Program-made: the position numbers and the translations under genes
Source: Kutzneria chonburiensis
GTDB lineage: Bacteria; Actinomycetota; Actinomycetes; Mycobacteriales; Pseudonocardiaceae
Reading direction: 5' to 3'
Assembly: GCF_028622115.1 (NCBI RefSeq)
Contig: NZ_CP097263.1
Location: 3,472,001-3,536,000, forward strand
Length of the DNA stretch: 64,000 bases
Part shown: piece by piece, positions 34,316 to 43,125 of the stretch
Layout of the letters: each line of letters opens with the position of its first letter
How positions within the stretch are numbered: position 1 is the stretch's first letter
Notes under the pieces: model-generated
What the model saw: the letters and a program-made list of their open reading frames with translations, nothing else
What the model was told of the DNA's origin: nothing
The model's database searches: none

Positions 34316-35320
34316 ATGCACAAACGCGTTGCTGTGCTCGCGACCGCCATGCTCGCGCTGGGGGTCGGTACCGCGGTTCCCGCCGCGGCCGCAGCCCAAA
34401 CCTGCACCTGGCAGGTGTCCAAGGTGTCGACACCGGCCGGCTATCTCGAGCGGTCGACCACCGTCACCGGCACCGACAGCCACGGCAACTACTCCGGCAC
34501 GACCGGGAGCGTGGCCACCGACGCGGCGATCCCGCTGGTGTGGACCAACGGCCGGCCGCGGGTCGCCGACGAGCTGAGCGACTTCACGTATCCGCAGGTC
34601 GTGGACGAGAATTCGCACGGCACCATCCTGGTGTCCGGCACGCAGCGCGGCACCGGCCGCAGCGGCGCGTTCCTGTTCACCAACGCCCACAGCGGCCACG
34701 GCACGCTCACCAACCTGCCGACGCCGGCCGGCTACGCGACCGACTACGCGGTCGCGCTCAACGAGCGTGGCGACGTGCTGGCCCGCGGCCACGCCGTGAA
34801 GGACGGCCACGAGGTCTCGCTGTACTGGTCCACGCTGGCCGCCGCACCGATCGTCATCGACACCCCGTACGGCAGCGGCGTCGACCTGGACGACGACGGC
34901 ACCGTGCTGCTCTACGACGGCGCGGACAACCCGGCGCACCTGTGGCGCCACGGCCAGATCGTCCCGGTGGCCGCCGACTTCCCGACGCTGTTCCGGGCCA
35001 TCCGCAACGGCACGGTCATCGGCACCAAGGTCGAGTCGCCGTGGCCCGAGTCGCAATCCCTGCTGTGGCGTGAACCCGGCACCGCCCGGGCCATCGACAA
35101 CGGCGGCACCGCGCAGGCGATCAACGCCCGCGGCCTGATCGCCGGCAGCAAGGGCGCGCTGGTCGGCCCGCCGGCCGTCTGGTCCGGCACCACCTACCTG
35201 GCCGACCTGCCGCTGCCGGCCGGCATCACCGACGACAGCGACGTCTACGTCATCGGCGACGACAACACGATCTTCGGCCGGGTCTCCGACTACGGCCCGC
35301 TCCAGTGGAACTGCGCATGA
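34316..35320 (+). CDS. Secreted HAF-repeat-like beta-propeller protein
   Basis: A 334-residue protein. Signal peptide at about 1-27, then a repeating beta pattern with GTxxG and ALNxRGDVLARG-type turns reminiscent of HAF repeats. Two cysteines at the ends (TCTWQV, QWNCA) could close the ring by a disulfide (Velcro). No catalytic residues seen. Its stop overlaps an in-frame ATG of the next gene (ATGA at 35317), so it is co-translated with the propeller-CHAP enzyme. Function unknown; perhaps a ligand or partner of it. Confidence 0.8.
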   Translation: MHKRVAVLATAMLALGVGTAVPAAAAAQTCTWQVSKVSTPAGYLERSTTVTGTDSHGNYSGTTGSVATDAAIPLVWTNGRPRVADELSDFTYPQVVDENSHGTILVSGTQRGTGRSGAFLFTNAHSGHGTLTNLPTPAGYATDYAVALNERGDVLARGHAVKDGHEVSLYWSTLAAAPIVIDTPYGSGVDLDDDGTVLLYDGADNPAHLWRHGQIVPVAADFPTLFRAIRNGTVIGTKVESPWPESQSLLWREPGTARAIDNGGTAQAINARGLIAGSKGALVGPPAVWSGTTYLADLPLPAGITDDSDVYVIGDDNTIFGRVSDYGPLQWNCA

Positions 35321-35331
35321 AAGGCACAAGC

Positions 35332-36648
35332 ATGCCCGCACTGCTGCGACGGATGCGAGCGGCGACCGTCGCACTCGCCCTCGCGCTCGGCTGTGTCACG
35401 GCGGTCGCCGTGCCGGCCGGCCCGGTCGCCCACGCCGACGCGACCTGCACCGCCAACGTCTCGGTATACGGCGTGCTCGCCGACAACCGGCTGACGTACA
35501 CGTCCATCGATCCGGACAGCGGCAACATCCTGCACATCATCAGCTCGGCCGCGGCACTGCCGTTCACGGCCAGGGCGATGGCGACGCTGAACGGCAACAC
35601 CGTGCTCGTCACGTCCACTGCCGGCGATCTGTACCGGGTCGACGTGATCACGAACAACACCAGCCTCACCTTCGCCACCGCGAAGCTGCAGAGCGGCTGG
35701 ACCCACAACCTGCTGACCTACGACGGCCACGGCCACATCTACGGCACGACCACCGGCGGGCAGCTGCTCCAGTACCTGATGTCGGCCAAGGACGGCAAGC
35801 CGGGCGAGCTCCAGGTCGGCCAGCGGGTGGAGATCGGCAGCGGCGGCTTCTCCCTGAAGACGCTGGCCGCCGCGGCCGACGACCGGCTGATCGCCACCAC
35901 GTCGGACGGCCAGCTGCTCAGCTACGCGGTCAACGCCTCCGCCGGCTACACGCGGGCCCAGCTGGACAACGCCGGCTGGCAGAGCTTTGCGAACCTGGTC
36001 TCGCCGGGCGGCGGCCTGTACTACGGCAAGAACCCCGACGGTGCCATGTACTGGTACGAGGACGCCGACCCGACCGACGGCCGTGGCAACGACATCACGT
36101 ACCACCTGGACGACCCGGTGGCGTCCCGCGGCTGGACCCAGGTGCTGCTGTCGGCCGACCCGACCACGTGCACGACGAAGCCGGTGGTCAACCCGCTGCG
36201 CGGCAAGATCGTCGCCGCGGCGACCGGCGAGGTCGGCACCCTGGAGAAGGACTGCGACCGGTACAACACCGCCTGCAACGGCGGTGCCACCCCGTGGTGC
36301 GCCATGTTCGCGACCTGGGCGTGGTGGAAGGCCGGCGTCGCCGACGTGCCGCGCGGCACCCTGGCCGCCCGTGGCCTCGGCGAGTGGGGCGTCAACCACC
36401 ACCTGTTCAAGTCCCGTTCCAGCAGCACACACGGCAGCCCGAAGCCCGGTGACTGGGCCATCTACGGCCCGCCGGACGGCGTTTCCGGCGGCCATGTGGA
36501 CGTCGTGACGGCGGTGCACCCGGACGGGACGCTGACCGTGGTCGGCGGCAACGTCAGCAACGCGGTGAAGCAGCGCGTCATCGACCCCGACACCGCCGTC
36601 CAGAACGGCCATTCGATCTCGGGCTACGTCTCCCCGCCCGGGGCCTGA
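35332..36648 (+). CDS. Secreted tachylectin-like propeller fused to a CHAP amidase
   Basis: 438 residues from the ATG at 35332, which has GAAAGG 7 bases upstream; the coupled ATG at 35317 is also possible. Signal peptide (about 1-33). A propeller of the tachylectin-2 type (about 40-275) has repeated blades (LLTYDGHGHIYG, FANLVSPGGGLYYG). Then a CHAP domain (about 290-435) with its nucleophilic Cys in PWCAMFATWAW and His in GGHVDVVTAV. CHAP domains cut peptide cross-links or amide bonds of peptidoglycan; the propeller could bind amino-sugars. The next gene carries a closely similar propeller. Confidence 0.88.
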   Translation: MPALLRRMRAATVALALALGCVTAVAVPAGPVAHADATCTANVSVYGVLADNRLTYTSIDPDSGNILHIISSAAALPFTARAMATLNGNTVLVTSTAGDLYRVDVITNNTSLTFATAKLQSGWTHNLLTYDGHGHIYGTTTGGQLLQYLMSAKDGKPGELQVGQRVEIGSGGFSLKTLAAAADDRLIATTSDGQLLSYAVNASAGYTRAQLDNAGWQSFANLVSPGGGLYYGKNPDGAMYWYEDADPTDGRGNDITYHLDDPVASRGWTQVLLSADPTTCTTKPVVNPLRGKIVAAATGEVGTLEKDCDRYNTACNGGATPWCAMFATWAWWKAGVADVPRGTLAARGLGEWGVNHHLFKSRSSSTHGSPKPGDWAIYGPPDGVSGGHVDVVTAVHPDGTLTVVGGNVSNAVKQRVIDPDTAVQNGHSISGYVSPPGA

Positions 36649-36712
36649 AGCCAACTCTCCTGACGGCGTCGCGTCCCCAGGCGCGGCGCCGTCCCCCAAC
36701 CTGGAGTCCTCA

Positions 36713-38032
36713 GTGCGTTTCGCAGCAAGAACAATCGCCATCGCCGCGGCCGCCGTGACCGTGCTGACCGCCGGCGCCGCCCAGGCCGCCACCGATTCCG
36801 ACGACGCCGTCCGGGCCCGGGTCGCGCAGGTCGCCGCGTACGAGAAGGCCCCGTGCAACGGCGCGCCGACCTCGGCCGACAGCGCCGACGCGACCAAGCT
36901 CAACGGCGTGCTCACCCAGGGCCTGAAGGACTCGATGACCGCCTACCGCGTGTCGTGCGCCCGGGCCGTCATCGACGCCGTGCAGAAGCGCGGGCTGGAC
37001 GAGCGGGCCGCGGTCATCGCGATCACCACCACCATCGTCGAGTCGACCATCGAGAACATCAGCGAGAAGGTCGACCACAGCAGCCTCGGCCTGTTCCAGC
37101 AGCTCGACGACTATGGCACCGCGGCACAGCGGCTCAATCCGAGCTGGGCCACCAACGAGTTCCTCAACAGGATGGAGACCCGCTTCCCCAACGGGAGTTG
37201 GCGCACCGCCGACATCGGCGAAGTCTGCCAGCGGGTGCAGGTCTCGGCCTACCCCGACCGCTACGACAAGCAGACGTTGGACGCCCAGCGCATCGTGGAC
37301 GAGCTGAGCGGGCCCGGCGCGGTCACCGTGCAGATCTACGGCGCGCTGTCCGACGGCCGGCTGACCTACTCCACGATCAACTCGCAGACCGGCGACCGCA
37401 CCAAGACGCTGGCCTCATCGGCCTCGATCGGTTTCGTGCCGAAGACGTTGGCCGCGTTGAACTCCAACACGCTGCTGGTCACCTCGCCGGCCGGTCAGCT
37501 ATACCGAGTGGACATCGTTACCAACAAGAACTCGCTGACATTCTCCACGCTGACCCCGTTGGGCGGCGGCTGGACGCACGACATGCTGACCTACGACGGG
37601 CACGGGCATCTGTACGGCATCGCCGACGGCAAGCTGATCTCGTACGTGGTCTCCCGGCCCAAGCCGGCCGAGAGCCAGATCGGCGGGCGGGTCGAGATCG
37701 GCGCCGGCTTCACCATGCGCACCATCGCCGGCACCGGTGACGACTGGGTCCTCGGCATCAGCACCACCGGCGTGCTGCGGTCCTATCACGTCGCCGCCGA
37801 CTACAGCTGGACCGGCGTGACGTTGGCCGACCGGTGGAGCACCTTCGACCGCATTGTCTCGCCCGGTTACGGCCTGTACTACGCGCAGACCCGTGACGGC
37901 GCGCTGTACCGGTACTTCGACCACAACCCGTACGACCTCAACGGTTCCGACATCGAGGGCTTCGGAACCGACCCCGTCGACACCCACGGCTGGACCCAGA
38001 TCCAGCTCTCCGCCGTGCCGCTCGTCGGCTGA
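36713..38032 (+). CDS. Secreted lysozyme-like domain fused to the same propeller
   Basis: 439 residues from a GTG at 36713 (GGAG upstream), signal peptide about 1-25. Residues about 28-190 look like a transglycosylase/lysozyme-like fold: a helical part with a candidate catalytic Glu in TIVESTIENI and the typical SLGLFQQ. The C-terminal ~235 residues are a tachylectin-like propeller, very similar to that of the gene before (LLTYDGHGH, GWTHDMLTYDG versus GWTHNLLTYDG, RIVSPGYGLYY). The order is the reverse of the neighbour (enzyme first). Likely a secreted peptidoglycan glycan-strand hydrolase working with the CHAP protein. Confidence 0.85.
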   Translation: MRFAARTIAIAAAAVTVLTAGAAQAATDSDDAVRARVAQVAAYEKAPCNGAPTSADSADATKLNGVLTQGLKDSMTAYRVSCARAVIDAVQKRGLDERAAVIAITTTIVESTIENISEKVDHSSLGLFQQLDDYGTAAQRLNPSWATNEFLNRMETRFPNGSWRTADIGEVCQRVQVSAYPDRYDKQTLDAQRIVDELSGPGAVTVQIYGALSDGRLTYSTINSQTGDRTKTLASSASIGFVPKTLAALNSNTLLVTSPAGQLYRVDIVTNKNSLTFSTLTPLGGGWTHDMLTYDGHGHLYGIADGKLISYVVSRPKPAESQIGGRVEIGAGFTMRTIAGTGDDWVLGISTTGVLRSYHVAADYSWTGVTLADRWSTFDRIVSPGYGLYYAQTRDGALYRYFDHNPYDLNGSDIEGFGTDPVDTHGWTQIQLSAVPLVG

Positions 38033-38035
38033 TCT

Positions 38036-38863
38036 TCATCGCGCGAATTCGACGACCAGCCGGGCCAGTTGGTCCGGCTGGTCTTCGGACACGAAGGTCC
38101 ACGAGTCGGCGACGTCGACCAGCCGGGCGTCCGGCAGGATCGTGGTCAGCCGCTCGAACAGCTCCGCTTTGAACACCTTGTCCTCGGTTGCCCGCACCAG
38201 CAGCACCGGCTTCTCGAAGCCCGGCAGCCTTTCCGCCGCAGCGAGCGTATGCCGGTTGTCCACCCCGACCAGGAACCGCTTGAGGTCACGGCGAATCGCC
38301 GCACTGTCCCGGCAGGGTCGCACGTACGACGCCATGATCTCGTCCGGGATACCCCGTTTGGCCAGCCAGCCAAAGGAATTCGGCTGCTGTTGCACCGCCT
38401 TCAGTTGCAGCGCCCGACTCAGCAGCCACGGCACCCCCGGCTTGCGGATCAGCCGCGTCAGCGCGTCGAACGGCTTGGGAAAGAAGTCTTCGAACGCATC
38501 ACACGGCGTCAGCACCACACGGCCGACGTGCTCCGGGTGGTTGACCATCAGGACCTGGGTCAGCGCACCACCGCTGTCGTTCGCCACGATCGTCACATCG
38601 TCGAGGTCCAGCGCTTCCAGGAAGTCCGCGATCAGCTTCGCCAGGCCCGGCGGCGTCAGATCAGCGTCCGGCATCGCCTTCTGGTGCGCCCCCAGCGGCA
38701 GAGTCGGCGCCACGCAGCGAAATCCGGCATCCGCGACCAGCGGGATCACCTTGCGCCACAGGTTGGCGTTGACCAGCAGGCCGTGAATGAACACCACCGC
38801 CCGGCCAGCACCCTGCTCGGTATAGGCGATCTCGCCGCCCGGCAGCGTCACGGTGTCGACCAT
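38036..38863 (-). CDS. Alpha/beta hydrolase
   Basis: A 275-residue protein with a standard hydrolase fold: oxyanion FIHGLLVN, nucleophile Ser in VANDSGGAL (GxSxG-like NDSGG) and C-terminal loops with candidate Asp/His. It matches the haloalkane dehalogenase-like/epoxide-hydrolase-like branch only loosely. It overlaps the patatin gene before it by 16 bases, so the two are co-expressed. Substrate unknown. Confidence 0.88.
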   Translation of the reverse strand: MVDTVTLPGGEIAYTEQGAGRAVVFIHGLLVNANLWRKVIPLVADAGFRCVAPTLPLGAHQKAMPDADLTPPGLAKLIADFLEALDLDDVTIVANDSGGALTQVLMVNHPEHVGRVVLTPCDAFEDFFPKPFDALTRLIRKPGVPWLLSRALQLKAVQQQPNSFGWLAKRGIPDEIMASYVRPCRDSAAIRRDLKRFLVGVDNRHTLAAAERLPGFEKPVLLVRATEDKVFKAELFERLTTILPDARLVDVADSWTFVSEDQPDQLARLVVEFAR

Positions 38864-39801
38864 GCTGACCTCCTCGGTGGCTCGTCGACGCAGCCCGCGA
38901 GCACGTCGGAGGCGGCCTGCCGACCGGCGTCGACGGCCGCGCGCAGGCGGCTGAGGCGGCGGTCGGTGCGGCCGATGCGGGCGCTACCAAGCGGCGGGCG
39001 GATCTGCAGGGTCGCGGGATGCTCGGCCAGCAGCCGTTCCTCCTCCGCCCGCAGCATGTCGCCGCGAAGCCACAGCTCCAGCGCACCGGGGGCGCGGCGG
39101 GCGAACCACCGGGAGGCCACCAGGCGTTCGGCCAGCGGCGGCGGCCCCGACTTCTCGTCCTCGCGCACCGTGCGCAGGGCGACGATGTGCGTGGCCTGCT
39201 GGGCCAGCGCCGATCGCACCGGCACCGATTCGGCCAGGCCGGCGTCGATGAGCTGCCGGCCGTCGATCTCCACCGGGCCGCCGGCCAGGATCGGCATCCT
39301 CGTCGACGCCCGCAGCGCCTCCTGCACGCCGGCCTGGCTGTGGATCAGGCCGTGCAGGTCGACCGCCTCGCCGGTACGCGCGTCGGTGGCGATGGGGTGG
39401 AACTCGACCGGGTTGTCGACGATCTCCTGGAAGCCCATCGGCATGATCGTGGTGTAGACCGTGTCGACCAGGAACCCGGTGTCCACCACCGGCTTGCCCC
39501 GCAGGGCGTTGCCGAGATTGATGGTCGTCCGCATGATCAGCGGGCTCCACCAGGCATGCTGCGTCTTCTCGGCCCGCCCGCACAGCAGCCACGCCGCGTT
39601 CAGCGAGCCGGCCGAGCTCCCGTAGACGGCATCGAAGGCCGGCAGCAGCCCCAGCTGCTCGATGGCGATCGTCATGCCGCTGGAGTACGCGCCACGGGAG
39701 CTCCCGCCCTCCACCAGCAGCGCCAGCCGCGCGCCGTCGTTCCGCCGCCCGGGGACGCTTCCCTCGCGCATGCGGTCGCGGAGCAACTGGAGAACGGTCA
39801 C
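38848..39801 (-). CDS. Patatin-like phospholipase
   Basis: 317 residues from a GTG at 39801 with AAAGGCGGG upstream. The oxyanion loop (GGSSRGAYSSG) and nucleophile elbow Ser63 in GSSAGSLN are typical. The catalytic Asp is in LIDAGLAESVPV (DAG instead of the usual DGG/DGA). The family removes fatty acyl chains from lipids. Co-expressed with the hydrolase after it. A TATAAA element lies just upstream of the start. Confidence 0.92.
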   Translation of the reverse strand: MTVLQLLRDRMREGSVPGRRNDGARLALLVEGGSSRGAYSSGMTIAIEQLGLLPAFDAVYGSSAGSLNAAWLLCGRAEKTQHAWWSPLIMRTTINLGNALRGKPVVDTGFLVDTVYTTIMPMGFQEIVDNPVEFHPIATDARTGEAVDLHGLIHSQAGVQEALRASTRMPILAGGPVEIDGRQLIDAGLAESVPVRSALAQQATHIVALRTVREDEKSGPPPLAERLVASRWFARRAPGALELWLRGDMLRAEEERLLAEHPATLQIRPPLGSARIGRTDRRLSRLRAAVDAGRQAASDVLAGCVDEPPRRSAWSTP

Positions 39802-39942
39802 CCCGCCTTTATACCGCATCCGCGCCGGTCAGGCGGCATTCGTGACCGTGCTAACAGCGTTCCGTATCATCGTTCCGTAACGACTGTCGATCCCGATAGG
39901 ACGCTGCGCCCAAGCACCGAACGCCGACCACAGGTCGCTGCT

Positions 39943-40030
39943 GCATGGCTACTGCATAGCTACTGCTTGGCCGCTGCACGGCTATTGCTTGACTGCTGCA
40001 CGGCTGCTGTTTGCCTGCTGCATGGCTGCT
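39943..40030. repeat. Eight tandem degenerate 11-bp repeats (consensus GCATGGCTGCT)
   Basis: Copies start at 39943, 39954, 39965, 39976, 39987, 39998, 40009 and 40020, each 11 bases, all ending in CT or TT. The gap 39802-40285 (484 bases) between the patatin and thioesterase genes contains no convincing gene: it holds this array, a second array (40152-40271) and no ribosome site. The 11-bp period is close to one helical turn. Confidence 0.85.
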
Positions 40031-40151
40031 GCTCCGGCAGCCGCCGACCGAGCCGTTCTACCGGCCCGCTGGCCGCACCGGCCGTCGTGGGCACAGTCTC
40101 GGTCTGGCCCTAGCCTCGGCGACTGCGCAGGCGCACGGCAGTCGGCTCGCC

Positions 40152-40271
40152 ATCACCACCAACCCGAACGGCTGGCTGACCACCACCACCAACCCGAACG
40201 GGGGCCTGACCATCACCACCAGCGCAAGCGGCGGCCTGGCCATCACCGCCAGCGCGAGCGCCGGCCTGGCC
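40152..40271 (+). repeat. Four tandem 30-bp repeats encoding a decapeptide in one frame
   Basis: Units at 40152, 40182, 40212 and 40242. In the plus frame ending at a stop at 40287-40289 they read ITTNPNGWLT, TTTNPNGGLT, ITTSASGGLA, ITASASAGLA. Units 1 and 2 are nearly identical, 3 and 4 have drifted together. The frame has no good start (a TTG at 40011 lacks a ribosome site). There are no spacers, so this is not CRISPR. Confidence 0.85.
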
Positions 40272-40285
40272 GGGACGGCCGCGCT

Positions 40286-41089
40286 CTAGCTCGGCAGCCG
40301 GAGCGCGCAGATCTGGGTGGCCTGCACGACCAGGCGGTCCTTGCTGTCCCACGCCCGCACCACGTGGTCGACCTGCCCACCGCCAACTTCGGTCGCGGTG
40401 ACGCGGATCCGGATCGGTCCGGGCGCGGGCAGCCGGCGGACGTACGCGCTGAGCTGCACGGTCGGAGCCCAACCGGGCGCGCCGAGGTCGTAGCCGATGG
40501 GCGGCATCGCGTCCACCGCCACGACCAGGCTCAGCGGATCCCAGTCGGCGCCGTCGGCCAGCCGCAGCCAGCCGGCGAACTCGCCCCTGCCGGTCGGCTC
40601 GCCGCGCTTGAAGCCGCTGACCGCGGGGTCGAGACGCTGCTCGACGACGTCGAGGATGTGGATCCGGAACGCGCCGCCCGGGGCCTCGGTGCTGGAGCGC
40701 GGGCAATCGGCCAGCGGCGGCAGGTCGACCGGTGTCGTGCCGGACCACCAGGGTTCGGCGTCGTCGAGCACGCCCTGCGTGATCAGCGCCTCGACGCGGG
40801 GCAGGCCGTCCTGGGTGAGCCGCGCTCGCAACTGCGTCGCACCGCGACCGGCGCGCAGCAGCTCCGCCGTCACCACCGCCGGCCCCGGTTTCGGCGACTG
40901 GACGAACGATCCGCTGATGGCCGTCAGATGCGGGTGCGTCGACAGCGACCCCGCAACCCGGCCCAGCACCGCAAGCAGGTAGCCGCCGTTGGGCTTGTCC
41001 TCCAACGCCCACTGCGGGTCAAGGTCGACATCGAACTCGCCGGCCGTCGCGCGCGGCACGAACGCCGTCGCCCCCTCGAAATTCGCCAC
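40286..41089 (-). CDS. Acyl-CoA thioesterase family protein (double hot-dog)
   Basis: A 267-residue protein. It fits the TesB-like double hot-dog fold used in actinobacteria: KPNGGYLLAVLGR with the helix, then a second half ending in DSKDRLVVQATQICAL, typical of the C-terminal strand. The catalytic Asp-Thr/Ser-Gln set cannot be fixed by eye. Probably hydrolyses acyl-CoA. Its stop overlaps the end of the short repeat-coding frame. Confidence 0.82.
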   Translation of the reverse strand: MANFEGATAFVPRATAGEFDVDLDPQWALEDKPNGGYLLAVLGRVAGSLSTHPHLTAISGSFVQSPKPGPAVVTAELLRAGRGATQLRARLTQDGLPRVEALITQGVLDDAEPWWSGTTPVDLPPLADCPRSSTEAPGGAFRIHILDVVEQRLDPAVSGFKRGEPTGRGEFAGWLRLADGADWDPLSLVVAVDAMPPIGYDLGAPGWAPTVQLSAYVRRLPAPGPIRIRVTATEVGGGQVDHVVRAWDSKDRLVVQATQICALRLPS

Positions 41090-41134
41090 GGGCGCGACGC
41101 TACCGGGAGCCGCCGGTCCGGCTCAGGTTCCGCC

Positions 41135-41698
41135 TCAAAGGGCACCCAGTCGGACCCGCTCCCCCACCGGCTCGGTGGGCTCGACCCGCAGCAACTCCAG
41201 CCACTGCCCCCGTGGCGACCGCAGCGCCACGACCTCGTCCCGTCGCACCTCGACCGGCCAACCCGTGGCCAGCGCCCAGTCGTCAGCCACCGCGGCCGGG
41301 TCGGCCGTCTCGACCAGGATCGCCGCGACGGGACCGGCGTCGTAGCGGGGATGCGGGTCGAGCACGCAGAATTCGTTCCCCTCGCGGTCGGCCAGCACCA
41401 CCCAGGGCACGTCCCCCTGCCCCAGGTCGAGGTGCCGAGCGCCAAGAGCCAGGGCGTGCCGGACGATCTCCCTCTGGTGCTCGGGCGATCGGCTGGCCAG
41501 CTCCAGATGAATCCGGTTCTTGACCGTTTTCGGCACGTCGACCTGGGCGAACACCAGCTCGAAGTCCCAGCCGCCCTCGGCTCGGACGCGGTCGTCGGCG
41601 CACGCCCAGCCGAGCAGCGCGGCCCAGAACTTCGCCTGCCGGTGCGGGTCCAGCGCCTCGATGACGACGTCCATCGGACCAGGATGAGCCTTTGACAC
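41135..41698 (-). CDS. VOC-family (glyoxalase-like) protein
   Basis: A 187-residue protein with two glyoxalase-type modules: first with FWAALLGW and RIHLELAS, then a second with WALATGWPV and RGQWLELLRVEP. Metal-ligand positions (His/Glu/Gln) are partly kept. Start uncertain: GTG at 41698 or ATG at 41674; neither has a well-spaced ribosome site. VOC proteins of this type are lyases, dioxygenases or drug-binding proteins; no substrate clue. Confidence 0.8.
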   Translation of the reverse strand: MSKAHPGPMDVVIEALDPHRQAKFWAALLGWACADDRVRAEGGWDFELVFAQVDVPKTVKNRIHLELASRSPEHQREIVRHALALGARHLDLGQGDVPWVVLADREGNEFCVLDPHPRYDAGPVAAILVETADPAAVADDWALATGWPVEVRRDEVVALRSPRGQWLELLRVEPTEPVGERVRLGAL

Positions 41699-41835
41699 CT
41701 TTCCGTGCGCATCCTGAGCAAGGGTGGGCAGCCGGTCACCGTCCGGCTGTCACGCCTTAGCTGTCAACTGTTGGCCATCAGCTCATCTCGCCGGTGGATA
41801 CTCGGCCGCGGCCCGGCGACCGAACGGAGACGGCG

Positions 41836-43125
41836 ATGAGCGATGTGACCCGGCGGGAGTTCCTGGCCGGCACGGCCGGTGCAGTGGCCCTGGCGGCGGT
41901 CGGATCCACGGTGGGGTCCACGGTGGCGGAGGCGGCGACACTGCCGGCGCCCGAGCAGTCGGGGATCGACCACATCGTCGTGGTGATGATGGAGAACCGC
42001 TCGTTCGACCACTACCTGGGCTGGCTGCCCGGCGCGGACGGCCGGCAGGCCGGGCTGACCTTCACCGACAAGGACGGCGTTGCCCACCAGACCCACCACC
42101 TGACCGTGCCGCACGGCTGCGGGTTCAGCGACCCCGACCACTCCTACGACGGCGGTCGTGTCGAGTTCAACAACGGGGCCTGTGACGGCTGGTTACGGGC
42201 CGGCAACAACGACGCGCTGTCCATCGGCTACTTCGAGGCCGACGACCTGGGCTTCTACGGCAGTGCCGCCCGTGACTGGACGGTCTGCGACCGCTACTTC
42301 GCTGCGATGATGGCTCCCACCTTTCCGAATCGGTTCTTCCTGCACGCCGCGCAGACCGACCGCACGACCACGTCCGTCGACAAGCTGGCCACCATGCCGG
42401 CCATCTGGGACCGGCTGGCCGCGGCCGGCGTCAGCGGGCGCTACTACTTCAGCGACGTGCCGTACACGGCGCTGTGGGGCGTGCGGCACCTTGGGATCAG
42501 CCGACTCATCGGCGAGTTCTACGCCGACGCGGCGGCCGGCCGGCTGCCGGCGGTGTCGTTCGTGGAGCCCGGTTTCCTCGGCGAGGCGGTCGCCGGGCTG
42601 GCCCAGGACGAGCACCCGCTGGCCGACATCCGGCTGGGCCAGCACTTCCTGGCCGGCGTCTACAACGCCGTGGTGTCCAGTCCCAACTGGCCGCGGACCG
42701 CGCTCGTGATCACCTACGACGAGTGGGGCGGCTTCTTCGACCACGTGCCGCCGCCGGTCGGCCCGGACCCGAACCCCGACCTCGGCGCCGGCCTGCGCGG
42801 TTTCCGCGTGCCGTGCCTGGTCGTCTCACCGCGGTCGCCGCGTGCCACCGTCGCGCACGGCCTGTACGACCACACCTCCATTCTCAAGATGATCGAGTGG
42901 CGGTTCGGGCTGCCGCCGCTGACCGTGCGCGACGCCGCCGCCAACAACCTGGCCGAGGTACTCGACTTCGCCAACCCTCCTCAGCTGGCCGCACCCCGTT
43001 ACCACGTCCCGTTCCCCATCACGCTGGGCTGCCTGCTCAACTCCGACGACCATCCGCACGCCGGCGAGGACTGGCCCGAGCTGGCCGCCCGCGCGCTAGC
43101 GCTGGGCTTCCCGCACCAGAGCTGA
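41836..43125 (+). CDS. Tat-exported phosphoesterase (phospholipase C / acid phosphatase superfamily)
   Basis: 429 residues from an ATG at 41836 (GGAGA 8 bases upstream). Twin-arginine signal at TRREFLAGTAG. The family motif MMENRSFDHYLG follows directly; later the metal-site pieces VITYDEWGGFFDHV and YDHTSILKMIEWRFGL are canonical for the bacterial non-specific phospholipase C group. Acts on phosphate esters of lipids or small molecules outside the cell. Its last 30 bases overlap the convergent glycosyltransferase gene. Confidence 0.93.
   Translation: MSDVTRREFLAGTAGAVALAAVGSTVGSTVAEAATLPAPEQSGIDHIVVVMMENRSFDHYLGWLPGADGRQAGLTFTDKDGVAHQTHHLTVPHGCGFSDPDHSYDGGRVEFNNGACDGWLRAGNNDALSIGYFEADDLGFYGSAARDWTVCDRYFAAMMAPTFPNRFFLHAAQTDRTTTSVDKLATMPAIWDRLAAAGVSGRYYFSDVPYTALWGVRHLGISRLIGEFYADAAAGRLPAVSFVEPGFLGEAVAGLAQDEHPLADIRLGQHFLAGVYNAVVSSPNWPRTALVITYDEWGGFFDHVPPPVGPDPNPDLGAGLRGFRVPCLVVSPRSPRATVAHGLYDHTSILKMIEWRFGLPPLTVRDAAANNLAEVLDFANPPQLAAPRYHVPFPITLGCLLNSDDHPHAGEDWPELAARALALGFPHQS

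Noticed and set aside
40152-40271. CRISPR array
   Set aside because: The 30-bp units touch each other with no spacers, are not palindromic and no cas gene is nearby.
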